Source: Calycina herbarum
Taxonomy: Eukaryota; Ascomycota; Leotiomycetes; Helotiales; Pezizellaceae
Length of the DNA: 64,000 nucleotides
Assembly (NCBI GenBank): GCA_001414485.1
Contig: LLEY01000015.1
Location: 558,001 to 622,000 of the forward strand
Direction of reading: 5' to 3'
Shown: positions 46,389 to 58,030 of the stretch, in pieces
Position numbering within the stretch: the stretch's first letter is position 1
Layout: each line of letters starts with the position of its first letter
Position numbers and translations under genes: made by a program
The notes under the pieces: model-generated
The model's input: the letters and a program-made list of their open reading frames with translations, nothing else
Database searches by the model: none
Told to the model about the DNA's origin: nothing

Positions 46389-48145
46389 TCGTCGCGCACC
46401 ATATACCACCTTTAAATCATAATAGCTTAACACTACAACGTTTAATTACCTTCTTAAGAAGCTAATATCATTTTAGCAACCTAAGAACTCGAAAACAACG
46501 CGTTATTAACTAAACAAAGCGTTGCAAAGATTTACCATATTCCTTAAAAGACTCTCTCTAATCGACGCGCCAGAAAGCCCTTACAACGCGATTATCAGCC
46601 TAATTCGAAAAAGCTTATAAAGCCAGAGGAGGAGGCAATAGTCAGATATATATTAGAGTTGGATTTACAAGGGTTTTCGCCTATAAGGGATATAATACAA
46701 GATATAGCTAACAATCTACTAAGAGAGCGCGACAGAAAGCCTATAGGCAGGAACTAGCTAGATAACTTTATAAAACGTATACCTAAGCTTAAAACTTAAT
46801 AGAGTTATTTATACGATCGTTAGCAAGCTTTAACTAAGGATCCGCGAGTTATTAGCCCATAGTTTACGCTTATATAGTCTATTAAAGAGAAATATAGTAT
46901 TCAAGATAAGGATATTTACAACTTTAACAAAGTAGCTTTATAATAGGAGTTATTTCGTCCCAACTTGTTGTTATAAGCTTAGAAACGCGTAGGAAACGAA
47001 AGCAAGTTTAGCTAGGCAATCGCGAGTAGGTTATAGTTATTCAAGGAGTTAACACAACAGGATAGGCAATCCTGCCATTTATTATATTCGCAAGCAAAGT
47101 ACTTATTTCTACCTAGTACTAAGACATATATATACTATATAATTAGGTAATTAAGGTTAGCAACAACAGCTAGATAAACAATAAGCTTAGAGTTATATAG
47201 TTAAAGCATTTTAACAAGTATATAAAGGTACAAAGTATAAGAGGATATCGTTTATTAATTATTAATAGTTATAAAAGCTATAACTTACTTAAATTCCAGT
47301 AACTCTATAAAGACTTAAATATTATTACCCTCTATATACCTCTACACTTATTACACCTACTATAGCCGCTTAATGTAGTCTACTTCTCGCTATTAAAGCG
47401 AGCATATAGAGCTAAGATATCAAGCTTAGCATAGAATCATATTAATTATATTACTAAAGAAACCTTTCTTCTCGTATTTAAAGCAGCTTTTTATAAAGCA
47501 TTTACAAAGGATAACATCTACGCGAGTTTTAAAGGGGCTAGGCTAGTCCTACATAGCCCAGAAGCTGTGTTATTAAAGCTTGATTTAAGGCTTCGTACGT
47601 TAACACTAACAATACTAGAAGATACTCTATAGACACCTAAAATACTAAGTAACGTATACGAAATAATAGCTTAATCAACGCTTATTCGAGATCGGATTCA
47701 AAGACATTAAGACTCGTTACCTAGTTCTATTATTCAGTCTCTTAATCAACTCGAAAAAGGCTTAACTAGGGTAATACATAATATAGTGTTAATATGCAAG
47801 GAAATCACTAGTCTTCGTATAATAACTAAGGCTACAACTAAGTGTAAAAGTCGTAAGAGGAAGTATATTAAGAGTTAAGAGACATTAATAGTGGGCGACG
47901 TAGCTGATTTAATTGCATCTGAGGAAAATAGTAGCCAGAAAGAAGGTAAAGAGTCTAGGAAGAGAGTTCGCGTAGATAGGCACTGTAGCTGTTATAGTAA
48001 AACTAGGCATAATTCTCGTACTTGTTAGGCAGAAATATTAGATATAGAAGATAGCGAAAGTTCTAAAGAATACTAGATAGCTTCTATAGTAATAATAACT
48101 TTGTGTGGTGTTGAGTATTTTGTATTCTAATAACACTAGGTTGAA

Positions 48146-48208
48146 AAAGTGGGCGACTCGCTTGTGTAGGCGACTCGCTTGTGTAGGCGACTCGCTTGTG
48201 AAACACGT
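48146..48208 (-). repeat. right terminal inverted repeat of the Fot1-like element
   Basis: Ends in GCTTGTGAAACACGT, the inverse of the left end, but contains three tandem copies of the 17-nt unit GGCGACTCGCTTGTGTA instead of two. The TIRs therefore differ in length by one unit. Confidence 0.9.
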
Positions 48209-48210
48209 TA

Positions 48211-49193
48211 ATACTTATACAGTACTAAGACCTAAGTTTCCACCAAAAGTCGCTCTATTATACTTTCTACTACTCTAACTTTATACATAACTAATATTTA
48301 GAAAGTATGAAGTAGACTATTTCGAACATTTTAGTATAAGTTTCCTATAAAATATTATCCGATAAAATCCTGGTTCGTGATATAGATACAGCTAAAGCTA
48401 GCAAAGTTCATATATAAATTAGTCTAAAAGCACGTAAATTACTACTTTTCTATGTTCAGCCCTTTACTACCTACTAAGAATATAAAGTCTAGATAATTTA
48501 AAACTAAAAAGTCTTTTCACATAGAGCGTTTTATTATGAAACTTAAGATTATTAAATCATATAATTGTTACTTAGCCGAGTTTTAACGTTGTTTGGTATA
48601 AAAACTGCTGATGTACGGAAACTTCGGTCCACTGACTGTAGATCACTATCGTGATTGGTGAATATCCGAATCGGTGAAGAAAGCATACCAGAACGAGGTT
48701 ACCTTTCCTACGCTTTTTTGGGGCGAGTTATTTCTTTGGCTTTTGAACGCTCAAGGCCGATCGAGGCTGAGCTTGGACAATTCTCCTAATGCAATTGGTG
48801 TCGCATCGCGATTTAGATGCGTGGATTTGGCTTTAGGGCTGATTTGGGCTATGAGAATAGAGCTATTCAGAGTTGTATAGAGCCTTTGGTTTCTTAATGC
48901 TTTGGTATGTGAGTTTGAGCTTTGGATTTAGGGCTGCCGAGGAAAGAAAAACAACCTGCTGTATCAAACGCAAGGAGGAGTATTGGAGGAATACAGACAA
49001 CACTATATGGATTAAGCAATTAAAGCTGTACCTGTGCATGGGATTTTTTGAATACAATTTGTGAGACTTCGTGAGAGTCTAAGCTATTGTTATGACAACT
49101 TTGAATTCTTCACATCAATGGACCCTTCAACGCAAAATATACTTCTCCCATCCTGAGTCGTAGCGTCAGCGCGAAGGGTATATGTTCCTACCT
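48211..49193. other. AT-rich remnant and flank, no gene recognised
   Basis: From 48,211 to about 48,600 the sequence is RIP-like, probably the older host sequence into which the Fot1-like element jumped. After about 48,600 composition returns to normal. The short open frames here show no domain. Confidence 0.45.
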
Positions 49194-49942
49194 TCACATT
49201 AGCACGTGGATGTTTCGAATCTTACACCATTCACATCCCCCATAACTTTTCTCAGATTCCACACATCCTCCCAAGATGGAGTCAAGAAAAATCAACATAC
49301 CAGCAGTAAATCCATACCCCCGGTCAAGCGGTATCGGCGGCGAACTTATAACAGCATAGCCTTCCTCAATTTCCGGCGGACAACTTCTATGACTTGAAGT
49401 CTCTGTTCGGTTGGGAAGCGAGATTTCTTGGAAGACGTTTATGTCGCAGAGGGGACTGTTGTAGAGCTGGACCTGTTCGGAAGGGAATGGAGAGGAGGGG
49501 CAGAAGGCGAAGGAATAGCGGGGGATTGATCCGGTGATTTTGAGCCAGAGGAAAAGACCGGTGGGGGAGGTGAAGGTGCCGTAGAATATTATTACGAGAT
49601 AGTAACCCCTAGTTATTTTGTTAGTAGTTTTGCGTGTTTTGGCGTTTGCGATAATGGTCGTTTGATGAAAGTTTTCCAAAGAATGAGTTGCTCTTTCATC
49701 TTTACTTACATGGTAGGATTTGTGGGGTAAAAGGCTAGATTGGAGATTTGGTAGACGTCTGTTGAAGGGTCGGAACAATATGAAGTTGGGTTTTCTCCGT
49801 GTACTTTGTCACCTTTTTGGGGGCTACTTAAACTGGTTTGGAGATCATTAAGAACTTGTTGCGAGTTTGTTGGTGAGGGTATACAACAAACAGAAGTGGC
49901 GATGAGGAGCCAGAGTTGTAGTTGAATAAAGTAGAAAATCAT
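49194..49942 (-). CDS. secreted ML-domain (NPC2 / PG-PI transfer-like) lipid-binding protein
   Basis: The start at 49942 gives a signal peptide (MIFYFIQLQLWLLIATSVC). The upstream in-frame ATG at 50029 would bury it. The mature part reads GENPTSYCSDPSTDVYQISNLAFYPTNPT, the N-terminal ML signature of NPC2 and fungal PG/PI-transfer proteins. After an intron of about 100 nt it continues through LYNSPLCD, RSCPPEIEEGY and PPIPLDRGYGF, the late ML strands. Cysteines are placed as in the family. ML proteins bind sterols or phospholipids in a beta-sandwich pocket. It is more divergent than housekeeping NPC2, and its place beside a repeat island and divergent from a secreted SGNH hydrolase suggests a secreted accessory role, by inference. 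Confidence 0.65.
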
Positions 49943-50759
49943 GTTGAGCAATTTTTGGAAAAGAAAGATGAGAGAGGGAGTGAGAATTTCTCCTTTCTGC
50001 TTAAAGTTTTGAGATGAATCGAGGAGCATGGAACAAACTCTGTTGCCTGCAAGTTCGTGATAGTTTCATGGTGGTTTTCGGTGACGAGAAGGGTGCCTTA
50101 GTAAGATCGGGTTTCTTGGCCAGACTGTGTAACCACCCCTGGTCTCCACCGTAATAACCTCCCCTTCTGTTCCATCGAGCGCAAATCTCCCAATTCGTAA
50201 CAATGATCTCCAAAATGGAGTCACCAGCCACCACCACAGGGCAGCCCTATAAATTACATAAAGTAAGCTTAGGGCACGTCAGGCATTCCCCAGATTTCGC
50301 CCAGAAACTCATCTCCACCGAGAATGCCAAAAGGAGGGATTCAAACATGGTAAGATCTTACTACAAGCTTTTTTCCACCTATTGACTTTATGCAAGTCCG
50401 GAAGCCTAAACCAGGGAAGCTCCTATTGCGACGCGGGTATTTTTTGGGGGTCCCAACACTGCCGCCGTGGCTTAAGCTGAGTGCTGAACTCAGTCTGCAT
50501 TTGCCTATTTGGTTTTCGCTTCATTTTGGAGTCCATTCCTTCACCAAGATCCTTCGACTGTAATGCTTTCGCACATGAATTTCACCAATGATGAATTCAG
50601 ACAGAGTGTTCTTGGCTGGTATCAGAAGAGGAGATTGAGGAGTAAAGTTATATAAATTCCTCTGCTAGCTTTCCCTCTCAATTCTCCTCAAGCATCGAGT
50701 ACACAACCACCTTCCTTACCTTTCTTTCCGGTCTTTTTTTTAATTCATTTTCCACCACG
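49943..50759. promoter_or_regulatory. divergent intergenic region, ML protein / SGNH hydrolase
   Basis: About 0.8 kb between two divergent secreted-protein genes. No ORF with recognisable content. A CT-rich leader precedes the SGNH start. Confidence 0.4.
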
Positions 50760-52924
50760 ATGTACCCCAAAATTTGGGCCATCGCCCTTTTAGTTGCCTG
50801 TAGCTCTGCTATCCCACACGTTTTCCCCAGACAAAGCCCAGTTCCCAGCGACATCCAAGTTATCATAGACGGCATACCAAAATACGATGTTAATACAAGA
50901 TACGACGAGATCACCGAATGGCTAGCAATCGGTGATTCCTACTCCGCCGGTATTAGCGCGGATATCCCGAATGATGAGCTCAACTGGAGATGCAGTCGAT
51001 TCAGAAAGTCATATCCAGCTCAGATGCATTTAAGCACCAGATTTCCTGGCAACCCAGCAACTCGTCATTTGACGTTCGGAGCGTGTTCTGGTGATAAAAT
51101 GGACGATGTGGTTTCCGACCAGATTGAATTGGGAAAGCCGAGTAACGTTAATTTTCCCAAGATTGGCAATCCACAAATTGTGACCGTTAGCATGTCCGGA
51201 AATGATCTTGGATTTGGAGATGTAAGTCTGGTTGTTCTAAAGTGAAAATATGGATCTGACTCTTGTCCTAGATTGTCAACAATTGCCTTTACCACTGGAT
51301 TGGCTATCATGTAAGTTGACAGAACTCCTGTATTTGCTTTGAGTGTCTGGGCAATTATTGTTCGCTTAGATTTGAGAGAAATGAACACCTCCTTGTCTGG
51401 AAAGAGTTTTCTGACAATCTCCTAGGACTGTGAGAAATATATGAAAGCAGCAAAAGATGCTCTTGAAGATCCAGAGAAAGCACTGTACAATCACATATCT
51501 AAGACCATGTATAAAATTCTATCCAGAATACGAGCTACCGAACATAAGCAGCAAGTCCAGATGTCAGAACAAGCCCCCACGCAGTAAATTTCTTTGCTAA
51601 TATATCAATGCTAGGTTCGTGACAGGATACATTAGATTTTGGAATGAAACAAACCCACAGTGCAACAATGTGACTTGGTCCTCCAAGTGGGACTCCATTC
51701 CGCAGCAAAATTTGACAACCGAACTAAGAACTGACATGAATAGAATGGTTCTTCAGTGAGTTTCAGACCCCATTTCAAATATAAACTTGTAAGCACACTT
51801 CTGACCTGTTCTCTAGGCTCAATGCCATGATCAAGGAAGCCGTAGATGAAGCAGACAGATCTGTAGGCGGTGTTTGGTTCGTGGATGAATTCGAAACTGC
51901 TTTCGACGGCCATAGATTCTGCGAACACGAAGAGGATCCGAATTATCACAAGGCTCCAATCGATGATAAAACTTGGTTCATCCATTGGTTATCGCCATAT
52001 GTAAACCCCTCAGCTGGCCAAGTAGCCTGTGGTGGAGAAGGAAATCCATGCCCTTCACCACTACCCAGTTCGGAAAAGCCTGAGTTCTTCAAAAGAATTG
52101 ATGCCGCGCTCATTCCACCAAAGAATGGGGTCTCAACCGAAGATCAAATCAAAGCTGCGAATGGAAACTATACCAAACTGAATCCTGCATATGAAAACTA
52201 CGATAGTATGACAAAGGCCCTTATACAGCTTGCAGAGGATCCGGATGTCAGACCATGGCCTTTTCCAAGTCCTCCTGTTGGGTGGCTACGAATCATGTAA
52301 GTTGACTTCTTAATTCGAGTAATCTAGAAGAACAACAAAAAAGACATTTGCTAATATCCAAGTAGGCACCCTAAAGGATTTGGATACGAGAAAATGGCCG
52401 ATGCAGTAATTTCCAAGTTCATATCTGTTCAAGCTGCGACTGTTTCCACCCCGCCGCCGCCACCACCAGCGGAGCCAACAAAAGTGTTATAGTAAGTACT
52501 GACAAACACCTCCCATTATATAAACAACACAATTGCCCCTTCAAGATCAAGCCCCAAGCTGACTCCCCAACCCAGTGTTTACTACGACAACTACATAGAC
52601 GAAATCAGTAACGAAATGAAATACACCTTCTTCCAAGAAAGCTTCCAAAACCAGTTACAAATCTGCAACACCAAATACGTCCTCCAAGTCGGAGCTCCAG
52701 GAGGAGACACCAAGAACCCACCTAAGCCCAATGGAAGCTGGAAAATGAAACTCTTCGGCCAAGACGATTGCGAGTACACGAATGATGGCACGGGGGCTGG
52801 AACAATCAAATGCCCAGATATGAGTGAACCGAAAGCTTGTTTGGGAGGGCAGGATAATAGGGAGTTGATGTGCATGCTTTCGTTCGCAGATTATTACTAT
52901 GAAGTTGCTCGGTGTTTGTGGTGA
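50760..52924 (+). CDS. secreted SGNH/GDSL-type hydrolase, second copy
   Basis: The signal peptide is MYPKIWAIALLVACSSA. SGNH blocks: LAIGDSYSAG with nucleophilic Ser, FGACSGDKMDD, SMSGNDLGFGD, and HPKGFGYEKMAD with the likely catalytic His. After a Pro-rich linker (PPPPPPAEP) comes a Cys-containing C-terminal domain (about 52,560-52,924, with CNTKYVLQVG and DCEYTNDGTGAGTIKC). Six introns are inferred, with frame continuity. One donor, GTCAGA near 51,560, is weak, and the acceptor before PKLTPQPS was chosen to avoid a stop. It shares family and block order with the gene at 15,738 but little overall sequence, so the two are old paralogues. The substrate is unknown. Confidence 0.75.
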
Positions 52925-53607
52925 TTGGAAGTTTTCTCGCTTGTTGTCTTGGGTGCTTTTGGGTATTGCTTTTCTTCTTCATTCTTTTCTTTTAGAATTA
53001 GTGTTAGACATCAGAGTGATACCTCAATATTCTATTTAGCTATCTTCAACGATTAGCTTCCAGTACCACTCATCCGACTTCTGCGAAGTCGAGTCAGGGA
53101 TTGAAATTGATATAAAATAGAAAAAACAGTTTAGTATAGATTCAACAGTAGAGATCATGGATCTGGTACAATTATCACAATGTCTTCGTTCTACGCAGCT
53201 TTACAAAATTACATTATACAAAAGGTCGAGAATAATCAAATCAAAATATAGGACTTATGAGAAGGGCAAGGGGAAGAGATATTCCACTTTCTTCTCAAAA
53301 GTTATGATCTTTACTTGACTTAAATGCCCTAGACTTTGAAATGCAGCTAACCATGTATGTGATGAAGAGAATCCTATTTCCAGGTCTCGCTTACTGTCGA
53401 GACGCTTTGATTTACTCGGGCTGTTACCAGAATGCTTCTCACTTTCACTCCCCCACTGACCTGTCTCGTGTCCTAAAGGCAAGGTCATAGCACAACCCAC
53501 TCACCCAATTCTAAGATCAAGAAGCAAAAACTCCATGCCATTCAGACTACCTACCCAGATAATTCATAGCCCATAATTCAGGTACCAAACGAGAGAGCGA
53601 GGCACCC
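52925..53607. other. convergent intergenic interval
   Basis: Between the 3' ends of the SGNH gene and xanthine dehydrogenase. Nothing recognisable beyond presumed 3' untranslated sequence. Confidence 0.5.
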
Positions 53608-56600
53608 CTAAATCGCAATAAAAAAGCTCTTCTCGCCCTCCTTAGGCTCAACAAACGCCCTCTTGATAATAGGATCCACACAACTAGTCCTAATCCTCTC
53701 CGGCGTAGCCGGACTCTCCAAAACCAAAAGTCCCTCCCCTTCATCCTTCCCAACTTCAGCAATGACACCATACTGCTTCCTAGCAGCAACAAGCGCATCC
53801 CGAATCGCAAAAAAGACCACACTCCCCATAAAAAGCGGCGGCTCACCCACCCCTCGACTTCTCTGAATAGTCTGGAGATTCTCCCAAGTAACACCCTTGA
53901 GCATACTAACATTCATCTCCTGCGGTACATCTCTAAAACCCGGGATCTTATACGCACCTGGTCCCCTCGTAGCGAGTTGTCCCTTCATGGGTCCACCTCT
54001 AAACCAAAGACTTTCCTCCATGGTGAAAAGACCCATGCCTTGAACGAAGGCTCCTTCGATTTGTCCATAGTCGATGGAGGGGTTAATGGAGCGACCGATA
54101 TCCATTTTTATGTCGGCGCGGATGCAGGTCCAGTCCCCGGTTAGTGTATCGACTTCTACTTCTGCGGCTGAGACTCCTTGGGTGAAGTAGAAGAACATTT
54201 GGCCTGTATTGGGGCCCCAGATGTAGCCGATATCTGGGGTTTTGTAGAAGCCGTTTGCGGAGAGGTTGACTCGGTCAAAGTATGCGGAACTGGCAAGCTT
54301 CTTCATGGGGGCGTCCTTGCCGAATTTTTTGCGGTATGGTGCAAGTCTTTCATTGATCTGGGCACACGCATTGAAAATTGCGTAGCCATTCAGGTCTGAA
54401 GAGGCAGAAGCAGCAGTGGAGGAGGTGTTGGCCACGGTATTTGTTGCCGTCTCGGAGATATGCACATCTGACAGAGGTACACCCAAAGCTTCAGCTGCGA
54501 TCATGGTCATCTTCGTATGAAGACCTTGTCCCATTTCAGTTCCTCCATGGGCTACCAAGACGGTTCCATCATGATAAATGTGAACCAGAGCACCCGCTTG
54601 ATTGAGAAAGAGAGCTGTGAACGAGATTCCAAATTTCGTTGGAATGATAGCTAGACCTCTCTTCTTCCATTTGTGAGAGTCGTTGAATTTCGTCACTGCC
54701 TCACGTCGTTCTTCGTACTTTGTCTCTTCCATGACCTGCTTGTACATGATCGGTACATGCCAATCCTTCAAACTTTGATTGAAGTGAGTTTCATCATTCG
54801 GCTTGTAGAAGTTGATCTCTCGGAACCTTTCAACCGGAATGTTGAGACGATCGGCAACTTCCGCCATATATGACTCGGCAATAAAGTTGCCTTGAGGACC
54901 ACCAAATCCACGGAAAGCTGTGTTCGACATGGTATTTGTTTTGCACACTCTTCCACGAACATGCACATTGGGCATGTTGTAGCATCCGTCGATATGGCTC
55001 AAAGCTCTATCACAGACTGAGCCACTTAGATCTTGTGTCCAACCACCATTGCAGAAAACATCTGCATCAAGTGCTTGTATTTTCCCGTCGTTGTTTACGG
55101 CAATCTTCCAATGGCAGAGGAAAGGATGTCTTTGGCCAGAGGTAATCATGTCTTCATCCCGGTTCAACATACATCTCACGGGGCGACCCGTCTTCTTTGC
55201 AGCCAAGGCAACTATTCCCGTCAATTGAATTGATCGAGTCTCTTTGCCACCAAAACCCCCACCAAGTCGTTTCACACGGGAAACGACTTTATTGGCAGAA
55301 ACATCACAAACCTGTGCAACATATGTTTGACTTGAAAAAAGGGTCAGCAATTGAACATAGTCTCTGGGGGTATGTGGAATCTTACGTTTCAGTTGGATTT
55401 TGTGTACTTGCAAAAACCTCAATCTCGCCATCTTCCGGCTTTGGAATGACAACACAAGCTTGTGTCTCGAGATAGAAATGCTCTTGACCACCCATTCTAG
55501 TAACACCAGTAAACACATGATCAGCGCCTTTGCAAGCGCCTTCGATGTCACCCTTGTGGATGTAATGGAAATGATCGAAAAAGCTCTCTTGCTCAATCGC
55601 TTCCTCCATCGTGAAAATGCTTGGCAACTCTTCGTAATCCACTTTGACGGCCCTGGCACCAGCAGTAGCATGTGCTGCACTATCTGCAATGACAATACCA
55701 ATCGGTTGGCCAGTTGTGTAAACTTCATCAACCGCAAAGAAAACTTCATCTGGTACAGGTGCACCCCATTTGTTAGCCTCTGGGGTTGGCATGTCAGTAT
55801 GATCAAGATATTGAACCACACCAGGCAAGTCCATGGCAGGCGAGTAATCCACAGATGTGATTTTGGCATGAGCCTTGGTTGAAAGAACCAAGCAGCCATA
55901 TAATTCGTTCTTTTGGACAGGAATATCGTCAATATATTGTGCTTCACCACATGTCTGTTTGAGGGCTGCAACATGAGGATTGGCTTTTCCAAGAATATTC
56001 TGTTGATAGGCAATTGTTGAGTCTTTATCCTGTTTGCCTATTGAAATCATTCTTTCGATTTCGTCGATAACTTCATCATCCACTTCGGCTTCATTGACCT
56101 CCAGCTTGGATAGAACCTCGTGGTAGAACCGGTAAAAGAAACCCAATGCTAGAGACTTTCTGTACGTGGCCATTCCACCTGGAACTCCAAATCTGAGATC
56201 AAAATCTTGCTCCAAAGCATTCATTGTGCCTTCAAGTGTAGCTGGGTCTGTAATCTTCTTCCCAACAAGATATTCTCCAGCGGTTTTTGCAGCGATGGTC
56301 GTTGGTGCCATTCCACCGTAAACAAGGTCCGTACTTTCAACAACGTTGGAGTCATCTAAGGAAATACGGAGAGCAGCATTTACGATGGCAATGTCATCAT
56401 CCTTCCGCTTGGATTGCTTGTATGCTTGAAAGTACTCCCCTTTCTCACGAGCTACTGGTATCCGGATGCTAGCAATGATGCCGTTTGGCTCCAGGGCAGT
56501 TCTCCTGTAACCCTTGAAAAACTGCGACATGGGAATTTCCGTCTCTCCGTCTAAAGATTTTGCCACGAGAATTGCATTCGAGGCAACAAATACAGGATTG

Positions 56601-57772
56601 AGATCTGAGATAGGGGAGGCAGTAGCAAGATTTCCTGCTGGCGTTCCAACGTTTCTGATTTGACGGCCAGCAAAATATTTCAGCTGCTTGTGAATGGCAG
56701 CAAAGACTTGTCCCTTCACAGAACCATAATGGTCAATAGCCTGAAGCGAAATGGCTTCCAAATCAGTCAATGTTACGTTGCCACCAATTTCCAGGTGGTC
56801 GTCCTTGAAAGAGAATTGGCGCAATTCTGGAATATCCCCAACGAATACCGAGACTGTGTATTGCATGGCTTTGAACTTGATCTCAATTTGAGTTTCAGTA
56901 CTTCCTCCGATAATTTTGGCGGAAGGATAAACACTTTTGATTTCTAGCAGTTGCTCCAGAGTAACAGGACGATACCACTTTTTCTTCTTGTTTCCAAGAG
57001 CCAAAGGTCTGAACTCATGTTTCGTCAAAGGAGGAGGAAATATGAGTTCCGTATCTGGGTTGTACTCGATGAATCCGGGTGGCGTGAACCGTTTTATGGG
57101 TTGATCGTCTTTGAATCCATCTTTACAGCAACCTCCAGACTTGCCATCGCCCTTTTCCATGCAGCACCCACCTCCTCCGTTTGCCTTTGCCTTGCCACAC
57201 GACTTGTCGACACTGAAAGTTTGCGCAGCATCAAGTATAGGTCGATAGCCGGTGCACCTGCAAAGGTTTCCATCAAAGGCTTCTTCCACGTCGTGTTCTG
57301 ACGGACTCGAATCGTTTCTGAGGAGCGCATATAAGCTCATCACTATGCCGGGAGTACAGAATCCGCACTGGCTACCGTTGCCCTTGGCAATCCGCTCTTG
57401 TGTAGGATGGGGCCGTTTGACATTCCCGATCCCTTCAATTGTAATGACATGCTTTCCATCCACGCTGACCAGAGGTGCCAGACAGGCATTGACGCTAGCA
57501 TGATATATCTTCTTTGTGGTTGGGTTGTACTGCGATACAACTACTGTACAAGCCCCGCACCCTCCTTCAGCACAACCAAGCTTCGTGCCGGTTAAGCCTA
57601 TGCCGCGAAGGTATTCGAGAAGGGTGACTTCTGGATCAATGTCATCGAGGACAACTCGTGTGCCGTTGAGGTAAAACCGAAGGGTATCATCGTAGGTCGT
57701 AGTCACGGAGGAGAGGGATTGGCTTGCGTAATTCGGGACCGCTGGCTCGGGGGAAACTGCAATCGGCGCCAT
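53608..57772 (-). CDS. hxA: xanthine dehydrogenase (purine hydroxylase I)
   Basis: It oxidises hypoxanthine to xanthine and urate with NAD as acceptor, in purine use as a nitrogen source. Two exons (55386-57772 and 53608-55330) flank a 55-nt intron, giving about 1,369 residues, the usual fungal length. Domains in order: the plant-type 2Fe-2S domain (CAEGGCGAC), the second 2Fe-2S domain (GSQCGFCTPG and GNLCRCTGYRP), the FAD domain (KIIGGSTETQ, FAGRQIRNVGTPAGNLATASP), and the molybdopterin domain (LGGGFGGKE, TAFRGFGGPQG with the substrate Arg, GGTEMGQGLHTK, RGVGEPPLF with the catalytic Glu). A Cys/Gly-rich loop (GGGGCCMEKGDGKSGGCC) sits between the Fe-S and FAD parts. GATA motifs upstream fit nitrogen control. 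The Arg in FRGFGG favours xanthine over aldehyde substrates. Confidence 0.95.
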
Positions 57773-57908
57773 CGTAGAACTGGGTAGCTAGGCCCTCTGC
57801 TGTAAGAACGGAGTGAGGATCAAAGAGGGGGGTTTGAAAGCGCTGCAGTTGAATTTGTGAGTGAATTGTAGTTTCGTCCCAAGTCTCTGCCACTTTATGT
57901 GTTCAAAC

Positions 57909-58030
57909 AGATAGAAAAGAGAAGGAAAACCGAGGACAGACGATAAGCCAGATATGTAGAAAGACGAGTGGTTAAAGGAATTCTCAATGCAAAAGAAATA
58001 TAGTCAACATCGCGGCCGGCCGCCTTATCT
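57909..58030. promoter_or_regulatory. cluster of three HGATAR motifs upstream of xanthine dehydrogenase
   Basis: AGATAG at 57909-57914, CGATAAG at 57941-57947 and CTTATCT (inverse AGATAAG) at 58024-58030 lie 140-260 bp upstream of the start. AreA/NIT2-type GATA factors activate purine genes under nitrogen limitation in other ascomycetes. No clear palindromic UaY-type site was found by eye. Confidence 0.5.

Larger units (their letters stand above)
46341..48208 (+). mobile_element. RIP-degraded Fot1/Pogo (Tc1-mariner) DNA transposon
   Basis: 1,868 bp bounded by inverted repeats and a TA on each side (46339-46340 and 48209-48210), the target duplication of Tc1/mariner elements. Degraded + strand translation shows the CENP-B-type helix-turn-helix near 46,621-46,800 (EPEEEAIVRYILELDLQGF, then RKPIGRN-stop for NW). 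The first catalytic block is near 46,911-46,930 (DIYNFNK for DIYNFDE). The second is near 47,240-47,285 (RGYRLLIINSYKSY for YRLLIxDGHxSH). PLHLLHLL-stop-PLNV follows, and a C-terminal zinc knuckle near 47,980-48,031 (CYSKTRHNSRTC). Stops replace Trp and Gln, and the catalytic Asp codons are mutated by G-to-A. The transposase is dead, but both ends are well preserved. Confidence 0.92.

Noticed and set aside
55400..55882. 160-codon + strand frame across xanthine dehydrogenase
   Set aside because: The opposite strand encodes strongly conserved molybdopterin-domain sequence; the frame has no recognisable content.
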